Shown here piece after piece: positions 52,914 through 63,741 of a stretch of 64,000 bases of DNA. The stretch comes from Petrosia ficiformis. Lineage: Eukaryota > Porifera > Demospongiae > Haplosclerida > Petrosiidae. Below the pieces are notes generated by a model that saw only the letters and a program-made list of their open reading frames with translations, searched no databases and was not told the DNA's origin. Within the stretch, counting starts at the first letter, position 1, and every line of letters begins with the position of its first letter. Location of the stretch: contig OX345637.1 in NCBI GenBank assembly GCA_947044365.1, positions 12,055,076 through 12,119,075 of the forward strand. The letters are read 5' to 3'. A program made the translations under genes and the position numbers.

Positions 52914-55459
52914 GTGAGTAACACAACATAATTATGATTAGCCATTCTAGTCTTGTGTATGTTATATTATGTGTTTACAAGTGTAATTTATCATGCACTT
53001 ATTATAATACCGGTAGTTGTATAGTCTTTATGAAAAACAAATTTTTCTTAGGAGCTAACACTTATACATTAAGAGCAATGTTAACTGTATTCTTTCAATT
53101 TCAATGTAAACAGTATGTATAGCAATGTAACATTTTTTTGTACTAATAATAAATTATTAATATACGTAAAAGATACAAGTACCAATTATTGTAATCAACT
53201 ATCATGCCTAATATCTCATGTTAGATGCACAAAGGTTTGGAGATCTACAATAATTTAATTAAATTATGTATTCTGATTATTTTACATCTATTACAAAAGA
53301 TAAGGAAATATTATTGGATACAATTACATGTATATCACCATACAGTCATAACAACCTAAACGATCAATCAACTATACTAATGAATAAATTAGTTATTTTA
53401 ACAATTATATTTTTGCAATGAACCTACCACATCAAACAGCTACCATGGTAGCATAGTCTATATTTATTAATATTTAGAACAATAGTTTATATAGTATTAG
53501 TGAATGATGTTATTTTCACTCACATAATTTTATAGTCTTTGATTGAGAGTATTACAATGAGCAAACATGTACACACACCAATGCTTGATGCAACCACTTG
53601 AGACACCATAATACTTGCAGACTCAGCATGTGTATATATTTCAAATTTATCACAACGTGGAAGACAAGTATCATTGAGTTGATAAAAATCATCTCTGCAT
53701 GTGATATTAAACTCTTCCCAAGCATCAGTAATATTGATGGTATAATTAAAAAGATCTGTGTGTGCTAACATGGAAATGAAAGTTTAATTGCAATAATTAT
53801 AACACTGATGATTACAAAAAAAAAAATATATATAGTAAGTATGTATACCATAATTATGTGGGACAAAGTTTTTTATAAACATGAAAAAGTAAACAAAATT
53901 TGTAGCAAAATAATATTACTTATCAATACCTTCACAAAACACTTTAACCACCCTATTTATATGCTCACCATATGGGAGAGAATCACAATTTGGTAGCTGG
54001 TCACTATATCCCAAATGAATAGCAATATTCCAAGGAGAAGCACACACAGTAGTACTAATACGAATGCAATCTTCTTTGGAAGCTGAGTATATGTTATCAG
54101 TGGTACAATGTTTAAGAGGAAAGTAGTATTGACACAAAAATGGAATAGCTACATCTCTACACTCAGTGAAACTAGCTGTGGAAAACAATTTTTGTCAAAG
54201 TAATTTGCATATAAATTGTAATTATTATATACTTTTAATTACTATATACAATTATACAACTGAGATATTTAATTGCATACCTCTCTTAGCATCTTGTGTG
54301 GTCAGAGCCATTATTGACATGCTGCATGCTAATCATTAATTATTGCACATGATTCTTAATATTCATAACTGAAGCAACCTAATCTAAATCAACTCTGAAG
54401 TGCTTTTAGTGTACTGAAAAACTTCAGAGCTTTGACATATACAAAAATTAGTCCAGTATACAGTATAACTAAACTAAAACTTCTGTTAGTATGGCCTAGT
54501 TAACTAAACCATAACTAAATTATAAGTCTATAACTATAACTAACTAAAATGATGATGGGAACTTTTAGTTAGGTAAATGAAATGGAAACTAAAAGTTTGA
54601 GAAACTAGGCATACTATAATTATACTAAATGCAGTCATTTTTGTCTAAACTACCTACATGTTTTTAATTACTACAGCATTCAACATACATGTAAACTGTT
54701 CATTTGTGTATATGTATGACAACCTAACAAATCATTGAGTTCTTGAACTTCACTTTCAAGGATATCTTGTGATGCAATAGAAGTATTAATGGTAATATCA
54801 CCACTCCCCACAGCACACTGATGCCATTTGGACAAAACATTTCTACATATGGTGCCAGTATATTCATAATCATTACAATGACGAGAGCTCATATTAAGTT
54901 TACTCCAGGTCATTTCAAGACTACTGCATGGTATACTGCTGTTTTCGATAACGTATACACTTTCATTTGTTGCAGTACCAGAGAATTCATTTTCACTCTA
55001 CATTCATGAACAAAAGAAAATAAAATTAATAAATTAATAGCAACACAGTAATTTTTCTATAATTTGCAGATCTACCATAACTATATAATTATATGCTGTC
55101 CGTGCAAATTTGGAGGGCAACAAGTCTTGTTGACTGCTGACAGTTCAATTTTAGTCATCTTTTAAATCATAAATGTTATTAAGATGTAATGTAGCATGCA
55201 GCTAATTAATGGCTTTGTGTAATAAATATCAACTCACCACGAGATAATAAAATACGACAGGGAGAGAAAAGAGACCGATTACTATACAAAATGCAAATAC
55301 GAGAGCAACAATTTCAACAATTTCAACAATTTCAACAATCTTCACTGTTTGTGGTGAAAATTTAGGCCATTTTGCGAGAAGTACACTTCTTTGGGTAGTG
55401 TGGTCATTAGATACAAGTATTTCTTCACTTTCAATCACGTTGCTATCATCTTTATCAAT

Positions 55460-57141
55460 TTTTAGTATATTGTCTGTTTTGCTGTCGTCCTTTATAGTTG
55501 TATCCTCCTCCTCCCTGCTAATTAAACTCTGACGGTAACAGGAACGTCACGGTTGTACTAGGGGGAGGGGTAGATGAAACTCAGAAAATCTGCTGTTACG
55601 GTACTGGTCCTGACCCTCCGCATTTCGCATGGGTCACCCGGGCCACGCCTGACTAACATTTCCTCATTTTCAGGATGAAAACGAAGATATGAAGGTTGGT
55701 ATTACACCAGGTTAGAGTCATATTATATAATATTATTATTGTATTATAGTCTCGCATAGCCAGACCCATAGGCGCCGAAACCAGGGGGACTGAGTAGGCT
55801 ACAGCCCCCTCAAACATGAAGCAAGAAGGGCTAAGCCCCCTCAGGGTTCAAGCCTTGAGAACTTGAAATTTACCACTCCCCGAGGCTAAATTCTTTATTC
55901 TGCATTATCTCATAACGAAAGGTTTGAAATGCGCCTGAAAAACTACTTGTACTGCTATAAACATGCAAACTTGCTCTGATGATAACCTAACACAATGATA
56001 GGTCTATTGCCTCGCTGCGCTCGGTAACTAATAGCTTTAGCCACATTTATGGAGGGCTCGCACTACGCGCTCGTCCCTATTTCCAGGATTCAACGTTTCT
56101 ACCACATGATATAACTAGCGCTGGTCCGTGTATTTCACATGATCCCAAAAATGGGAGAGGCAAATCATCAGTATTACAGTTGATCGGCCAAAACATTTTT
56201 TACGAATGTTATATCAACTGAGACAGTATAGGGTTTATTTACTAGTAAGGTGTGCAACTGTATTCAATCTCATAATTATTATTAATGACAAGGGTAATAC
56301 AATAATAAGAGGGGTAATACTATTGTTTCCGTATTTCTCCGTTACCTAATTCCGTTTCTCGTTTTTCATTTTAGTACTACCCCTCCTCAATTACCTGAAA
56401 ATAATTAGCCACACCTCTCATGAATAATTAATACGCGTTACCGCCCACTTTGCAAACAGGGCGGTGGCTCTAGACCGATGATTTAGCTTTTCGCTCTTTA
56501 AGGTGGTACTAGGGAGTGGGCGGATGCGACTCCAATCAGTTTCAAAATAGAATATTATATAATATGACTCTAACCTGGTGTAATGGCAACCTTCATATCT
56601 TCTAATCACCTTTATAGGGTCCTGGAATTGATAAAACATATATAAAATGTCCATTTTTGCCATCTTAATAAGTACAAAACGGAGAAAGCCACGCCCACCA
56701 ATCATGGCGTGCACCAAGTACAATGCATTTAGAGAAAAACAAATAGAGCCGTTTTCTGGAAATTCATTTTATTTTTATAGTTACAAGAGGCTGAAGAAAG
56801 CTGAATTCTGTAGCTTTTCACTGAAACCATAAAATCTACCTTTCTAGGCACTATCAAACTCCGATCTTTCTCAGAGAGCAACTACAGTTACCCGCCATTG
56901 CTTCCCACTCACCGCCCCCTCCACCACCCGTGGGGCGTGTTTAGGTTTGTTTCTGAAAATAAACTATCAGTCAAAACATTTAGGCCCAATAATTATACCC
57001 CAGGGTGGGTGTGGCTTCCAAAAAATACGGAATGGAACCAGATTGTATGCAGCAAGAAGCTTGCAAGACTAGAAACTGATTGGAGTAGCATCCGCCCACG
57101 AAAAAGACTACAACCTTAATCCAGCTCTCATTATATCAGTC
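55460..57141. other. Region upstream of receptor C and of the 2A gene, with inverted repeats
   Basis: Inverted arms of 49 bp with two mismatches lie at 55686-55734 and 56551-56599 (GATATGAAGGTTG..ATTACACCAGG). A second pair, TGGGCGGATGCGACTCCAATC (56516) and GATTGGAGTAGCATCCGCCCA (~57078), overlaps the first. A repeat starting AGTCTCGCATAGCCAGACCC is at 55748. Open frames at 56418-56723 and 56898-57119 show no recognisable domain and overlap the repeat arms. Confidence 0.6.
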
Positions 57142-58054
57142 ATGATTGATCTTTGTCAATGGAGGGCTAGTAGTGGTCTATGGAACTGTTGTAAATTGCC
57201 ATGTAATGTTGGAAAGAGCAGTACATTGAAAGGAGGATGGGTCCTAGGACGATCGAGAGAGAAGAATAAAAGAACAAATATATATCTTATCTTGTTTCTG
57301 TCTGTTCTTCTTATTCTATCAGGTGATGTGGAACTTAATCCTGGACCAGTAACAGGTAATACTATATAATGCAAAACATACATACTTATATGTTTCTTTG
57401 TAACTCAAAGGTACCAGTGTTATCACAAAGGTTTTGCTGAAAGTGCTTGATGATGGCTATGATTCATTGAGTCTTGCTTTACGTTTCTGTCTTGAAGATG
57501 TTGCTAAAGACATGTTCTTTAAAGGATTGATGTCGGAGTCAACTATGACTTCACCAAATTATGATGCAGTGATTAGTGAATTCAAAACAGGAATGAAAGA
57601 GAAAAAAGACACGCCTCAGTTAAAGAAACATTGCCAATTGTTCCTGACTTGCCTTTCTAGTCAAGGTGGACCAGCTGAAGTAGTTGCTGAAGACATACAG
57701 GGTTATCATGGTGTGCATACTGGCAAAAAAATGAAATGAAATGAAACCCTGATGTACATGCATTGAGATAATACATGTATATGATGATAAAGAGCCAAAA
57801 CAACATGTATTTGCCACATGTGTGTGGAAACAGCTAGTCATATAGGTCATTGTTCGAAGAATCTAGAGAATATCTAGTAAACTGAAACTGAAGTGATACT
57901 TACCTCAGTTACTTTGTCTTCTCAATGAAGAGATTTATCTATTAGTTTCATTGTGAATGTCTCGCTATTAACAGGACCAACAAAACCCGAGTCAGTACGA
58001 GAAAACATCCCATCTCTCTCCCTATCACTGGAGAGAGAGAGAGAGAGAGAGTAA
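57142..58054 (+). CDS. Protein with N-terminal hydrophobic 2A leader and helical domain
   Basis: Exons 57142-57355, 57411-57701, probably 57975-58054; about 194 aa. Residues ~40-48 are basic (GRSREKNKRTN), followed by YLILFLSVLLILS and GDVELNPGP, a perfect D-V/I-E-x-N-P-G-P 2A motif. 2A sequences cause ribosome skipping between the Gly and the last Pro. In sea urchin NLR-type proteins, N-terminal 2A sequences with hydrophobic leaders are known to double as signal sequences. Exon 2 encodes ~95 helical residues (LALRFCLEDVAKDMFFKGL, KKHCQLFLTCLSSQGGPAE) of death-fold-like size that I cannot assign. The last exon is short and ends in an (RE)n run from a GA microsatellite. No NACHT or LRR follows before the transposon at 58864, so this may be a truncated immune-receptor gene. 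Confidence 0.65.
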
Positions 58055-58863
58055 TTACTAAACAATTATTACATAAGCTATATCAAGTGACAAATAATTG
58101 ACCACACAATTAACACAATAATTATGGTATTTACACAAAATGATTTCACAATGAATTAGCAGCTGTACAAATGAATACTGAAACCTGTTTGCTTAATAGC
58201 TGGAAAATTAAATGTTTACTCCTACATGTGTACATGTAAATTATTCACACGAGTATTACTAAAACAGACAGACAGGATATTCAGTTATGTGTAGAACATT
58301 GTAGATACAGAAACTGATGTACCACTGTGCTAAATACATGTACATTGTATGGACATTATAGAACAACTGATGGGTACTACACTGTACATGTACATCAACT
58401 GGGCCTTCCCTCAAACCAAGCGAGTGTTTAATTGTAAACTTTAAGATTATCAAAACCACAACTGCAATCCATTACACTTTTAAAAAAATCTCAAATTACA
58501 TTTACATGTATCTGAATTGGCCAATTGTTGGCACTGCCCTTAACAACTACTAGTTGCAGTTTCTACACATTACTTTCTTCCTCTACCCCATTGAATGTAT
58601 TTCATCCTGAGTGTGTGCTCATTTATGTGCCTGCCATGACAATTGATTAACTGAGCCCCCCTCAATGACACAACTTCATTAACTATGTATACATGAAAAT
58701 TCATGTGCCTATAGCATGCTAGCAAAAGGCGTAGAAACAATTAACAAACAAACAAGCAGCCACAATGGCTTCATTAAGCACAGCCACAAAGGGCCTATAT
58801 AGAAAACATTAGAGCAGCCATTTTGGCTTAGAAAAACAGTGTTCTGCCCAGGATATTGAGCCT
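58055..58863. other. Intergenic, no gene seen
   Basis: AT-rich with several TACATGTA palindromes. No supported coding or repeat feature. Confidence 0.4.
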
Positions 58864-58949
58864 TGTCCAACCACCCCGCAGACAGTCAACTGTCCGGTGT
58901 ACAATCCAAAGTTACTAAGGATTACCAGGGATGGCATTACCCTACCCTA

Positions 58950-59375
58950 GGATAGTCCTTGGATCCCCTCACATGTTACCCACCAACCCCTCTGTCAGAG
59001 TGTCCCTGGATGTTGGTGTTACACTGACTTTCCTAGGATCCCCTCAACCCACCAACCCCTCTGTCAGAGTATCCCGGGACGTTGGTGTTACACTGACTGT
59101 CCTAGGATAATTCTTGGATTCCCTCACATGTTACCCACCAACCCCTCTGTCAGAGTATCCCGGGACGTTGGTGTTACACTGAGTGTCCTAGGATAATCCT
59201 AGGATCCCCTCAACCCACCAACCCCTCTGTCAGAGTATCCCGGGACGTTGGTGTTACACTGAGTGTCCTAAGATAATCCTAGCATCCCCTCAACCCACCA
59301 ACCCCTCTGTCAGAGTATCCTGGGACATGGGTGTTACACTGACTGTCCTAGAATAATCCTAGGATCCCCTCCTAT
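58950..59375. repeat. Minisatellite array in left TIR
   Basis: About five units with ACCCACCAACCCCTCTGTCAG, AGTATCCCGGGACGTTGGTG and TTACACTGACTGTCCTAGGATAATCC. Diverged units may continue to ~59750. Confidence 0.9.
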
Positions 59376-59978
59376 GTAACCACCAACAGAGTATCTATCT
59401 GATGATACTAATAATAAGGAGGAAAATATTCAAAATTCCCAATAGTAGTGATAAGTACAATATATATAATTTTAGTCATAGAAGAACGCTGATAGAATAA
59501 AATATACTTGTGATTTGGACTCTGAACCATAACTCAGGACTGTCCTGTTCTATATACACTAGGGGTAACATTGTATCTGGAGGATCCCTTCATGGGAGTA
59601 CTGGGACAGTACAAGGGTCATTCCTTCAACTATGTATTAGGATAACCATGTGTGCGGATGATCCTTTAAAGGAATTCTGAGTCTAGGACATCTCTTCAAC
59701 TAATCTATGTAGTATCCCAAGGATCTTTGAAGAGATTCTGACTTGATGATTATACTAAAATGACCAAAGCCACTCACTATAATAGAAGTCAGAGTTTACA
59801 ATATTTTGACAATATGGTGCGCCAACTCAGAGTAAATATATATTTATATATAAATATACTAAATATGTAAACTAAAAAGCAGAAGTTAACTTTGACATGC
59901 TGGCATCAAACGAATAAATAATTGTTTTTTTTTTAGTCTACAACAATGTATACATGTATGTATGTAACACAATTGCAG

Positions 59979-60595
59979 AACATACATGCAAATGTCCTGG
60001 TTGTAAAGAGGTGCTAGTAATTGATGGAAATATGAAAAACTGACGTGATGTGTGTATGGCAAAAGATGCTGGATATATTCAATATCTAGGCTTATCAGGA
60101 CACATAAAGTCAGGCTACACATTATCTCCAAATTTTATGTCTCGATACTGTCAGAATCATGCTCAGAGGGCAAGCATGCTGCATTGTACACAAAAAGACA
60201 CAGCTGTAGAAATGATCCTCGAAAAAAAAACAACACATTTTACAAGGTATGTGGAATTACCATCACTTGGTTAATAAACAACGTTGAGTTCAAGAAATTA
60301 AAAAAAAAGCAAAAGTTGATATATAATAATATTAAGATCTTTTAATAACACATCAATGTATGTACTGTGGTTGGCCAAACCAGAGATCAAAGTTACATGG
60401 GAAACAGCAGATTCTTTATCACCTGCTGTCATTGAAGAATTTGAGAAAGGCATTCTGTCTGAGGTTGTAACACATACAGATCAATACTGTGGGCAGTACA
60501 AATGTCTTTTATCTGTCGGCAACAAGCCTCTTGAAGATGTAGCTCCAAAAAACCCCAAGATAGAGTGCCCAGTTATCTCAAAAAGTAATGGGTAA
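59979..60595 (+). pseudogene. Decayed transposon gene with Cys cluster (KDZ/CxC-like) and chromo-like tail
   Basis: After an acceptor (AATTGCAG) the frame reads CKCPGCKEVLVIDGNMKN, then TGA (60041-60043), then RDVCMAKDAGYIQY, SGHIKSGYTLSP, SRYCQNH. Spaced Cys/His pairs around VIDGNMKN-RRDVC remind me of the Cys-cluster domains accompanying KDZ transposases; the stop probably replaces an Arg (CGA to TGA). The second part (60356-60595) has WLAKPEIKVTWETADSLSP..IEEFEKG, a chromodomain-like segment. No KDZ catalytic core is present. Family assignment is from memory of the pattern, not a search. Confidence 0.55.
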
Positions 60596-61014
60596 CAGGT
60601 GTTTTCATGGCTTTCGAGATACATGTACAAGCGCATCACACAGAAAATGAATCAGCACACATTTATGTTTTTTGTGTTGTATCTGTGTGATGTTCACAAC
60701 ATACATGAGCAATAAAAACTCTCCAAGGCTGCTTTTATCTAGAACATGTCCAGTTTTATTGTTTATGTTACTACATGCAAAATGCTCCATAGGAATTATA
60801 GAAGATATCAACAGATTAAATAAGTGGATTCCATTTAAAAATAACTCGCCGAATGAACAGATAGCACTTCTTATTTTATATCTTATACCTTTGTGAATTG
60901 CGAAATTATAATAATATAATAATATATAATTATTTCAAAATAGCTGCATCGATAGGTTTAAGTTTAAGTTTATGCATCAAAATCAGTGTTATTATCATTG
61001 CTATTTTCCTCATC

Positions 61015-62045
61015 CTAGGATTATCCTAGGACAGTCAGTGTAACACTAACATCCTGGGATACTCTGACAGAGGGGTTGGTGGGTAACATGTGAGGGGATC
61101 CTAGTATTATCTTAGGACACTCAGTGTAACACCAACATCCTGGGATACTCTGACAGAGGGGTTGGTGGGTAACATGTGAGGGGATCCAAGGATTATCCTA
61201 GGACAGTCAGTGTAACACTAACATCCCGGGATACTCTGACAGAGGGGTTGGTGGGTAACATGTGAGGGGATCCAAGGATTATCCTAGGACAGTCAGTGTA
61301 ACACTAACATCCCGGGATACTCTGGCAGAGGGGTTGGTGGGTTGAGGGGATCCTAGGATTATCCTAGGACAGTCAGTGTAACACGAACATCCTGGGATAC
61401 TCTGACAGAGGGGTTGCAATTGGTGGGTAACATGTGAAGAGATCCTAGGATTATCCTAGGACAGTCAGTGTAACACCAACATCCTGGGATACTCTGACAG
61501 AGGGGTTGGTGGGTAACATGTGAGGGGATCCAAGGATTATCCTAGGACAGTCAGTGTAACACTAACATCCCGGGATACTCTGGCAGAGGGGTTGGTGGGT
61601 AACATGTGAGGGGATCCTAGGATTATCCTAGGACAGTCAGTGTAACATCAACATCCTGGGATACTCTGACAGAGGGGTTGGTGGGTAACATGTGGGTGGA
61701 TCCTAGGATTATCCTAGGACAGTCAGTGTAACACTAACATCCCGGGATACTCTGGCAGAGGGGTTGGTGGGTTGAGGGGATCCTAGGACAGTCAGTGTAA
61801 CACGAACATCCTGGGATACTCTGACAGAGGGGTTGCAATTGGTGGGTAACATGTGAAGAGATCCTAGGATTATCCTAGGACAGTCAGTGTAACACCAACA
61901 TCCTGGGATACTCTGACAGAGGGGTTGGTGGGTAACATGTGAGGGGATCCTAGGATTATCCTAGGACACTCAGTGTAACACCAACATCCAGGGACACTCT
62001 GACAGAGGGGTTGGTGGGTAACATGTGAGGGATCCAAGGACTATT
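61015..62045. repeat. Minisatellite array in right TIR
   Basis: About eleven units in inverted orientation relative to 58950-59375: GATACTCTGACAGAGGGGTT, GGTGGGTAACATGTGAGGGG, TCCTAGGATTATCCTAGGAC, AGTCAGTGTAACAC. Each unit contains the palindrome CCTAGGATTATCCTAGG. Higher-order repeats are visible: the 'gttgcaattggtgg' variant recurs at 61414 and 61832. Confidence 0.92.
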
Positions 62046-62132
62046 CTAGGGTAGGGTAATGCCATCCCTGGTAATCCTTAGTAACTTTGGATTGTACACC
62101 GGACAGTTGACTGTCTGTGGGGTGGTTGGACA

Positions 62133-63687
62133 TGTGTGTGATTTTTTAATCAGGTTGCTATTGTTTATTAAACATTTCTCACAAATGTAATAATTATTAC
62201 ATCTATAACGTGTAAGTGTCATCTCATCTGGAGTTTTTTCACATTAAATCCTCCAATATCTGTGCAATAATTGTGCTTCATCGTTTGTTTCCTAGGAACT
62301 TACTTCAGTGGTGAATATTGTAAGTGACACCTCTCCTCCTGGTACCCCAAATGATATTTATAGTCATAAACATTGGCATTCTATCTGTGAACAGTTGCAA
62401 CAATGGAGAGAAGATTTGAGTGGAATAACAGTAATTATAATTATTATCACACATTCATTGACTCTGTCTTTTGGTGACAAGATGTTTTCTCAGATCTCTG
62501 TCATACCATGGCAAAGGGTGCTATTCACAATAGTTCTCCTTCCTTCCATCATCTTACTACCAGACAAATAGCTAGTCTGTTTCGTCATTGGATTAGACAC
62601 GAAACACATTTAAAAGTAAATAATCACATGATGTTTAGTCACATGATATATAGCCATATGATCAATAAAGGGAAGTTTTATACTGATACAATTATACAAT
62701 TTATAAGCAGTTATCCTTTTATTCTGAAATCACTGTACATTCTCATAACAAATGATACACAGCACCTTCAAATTTTGAAAGTGTGTTCACATTCACAATG
62801 ACCTCAGTATTAGGTTGTGATATAGGTGATGTAGTGCAGTGTGGGGTATGTTTGCTGTTGAAGGGAAGCACTGGAAAGTCATAACAACATGTTTATAGTA
62901 ATAAAGGGAAAGATCAGTACAGTAAGGTTCTACATTTTTTGGAGGGGAAGCTAGCCTAGGCATTTTTGAGGGAAGCTCCAGATGAAACCCTGAATTGAGT
63001 GACAAACATGTCTCTTATTCTTATGTCATTCGAGTTATCTTTTCACAGTCTGCTCAGTATGGGACACTGTTAGCCATGGTACATCATTATCAGGAATTAT
63101 TTAATATCAAGTCAATGGATGGGATATACCCCTCAATGAGTGTTGTATACAGACAATTACAAGAAGCAACTACTGCAAGGAGAAATCTATATGATATATT
63201 AGGTAATATCATAGTCTGGTAAACAAGCTTATAAAAATTATAGTAGTTTTTTTGTGTAATGTTAATTGGGTTGTGGGTCTGTACATAGTCAACTACTCTT
63301 TCCACATAATATCCTAATACTGTAGAATTTCTTTAGTCAAGAACATCCCCTATCTCACAGTAAGTCAATCTCTGGACATTTCCAAAAAAAAGTCTTACAC
63401 AGAAAGAAAAAAACCTGATCTTTCTTTCATCCACCTACCTGCAGTTCATTCATTAATATAACTACAATAATTATATCACCCAAAGGGTGGTATCATGGTG
63501 CTGCCCCAGCTTTTAGTCTTGCTTCTCCTGCCCTTTAATTTTAAAGTTTATGCTGGAAAACAATGATTGAACATTGTTGGCTTAATGTCATGTAACACTG
63601 ATGCACTCCCCCACCTTCAATATTTATGCTGGCGAAAACTCCATCTATTCATCCTCCATTCATCCATCCTTTCATCTGTCCTTCACC

Positions 63688-63741
<54 letters not shown>

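Larger units (their letters stand above)
50143..55459 (-). pseudogene. Frizzled/Smoothened-like receptor, copy C, multiply damaged
   Basis: Exon equivalents (minus): 55459-55238, 54997-54724, 54175-53969, 53755-53524, [exon 5 inverted at 52858-52913 on plus], 51811-51707, 51560-51408, 51131-50947, 50565-50143. Three lesions are visible. The start codon position of A and B is ATT (55459), with no in-frame ATG before an upstream stop. The TM2 exon lies in reverse orientation. The acceptor of exon 7 reads ACAA instead of ACAG (plus base 51561). Exon 1 also carries a triplicated 9-bp unit (IVEIVEIVEIV). The remaining frames are open and the C-tail is like that of B, so inactivation appears recent. 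A truncated secreted or single-TM product from exons 2-4 is conceivable. Confidence 0.8.
58864..62132. mobile_element. 3.3-kb DNA transposon with minisatellite-filled terminal inverted repeats
   Basis: The left end TGTCCAACCACCCCGCAGACAG is mirrored by CTGTCTGTGGGGTGGTTGGACA at 62132, and the match continues inward for ~90 bp (..CCAAAGTTACTAAGGATTACC, GGGATGGCATTACCCTACCC). Each TIR then passes into an array of a ~75-95 bp unit, in opposite orientation on the two sides. The centre holds a decayed KDZ-type gene. No clear target duplication was found. Confidence 0.8.

Noticed and set aside
60605..60896. Overlapping frames on both strands in the transposon centre
   Set aside because: No motif or homology; the minus frame lacks splice context.
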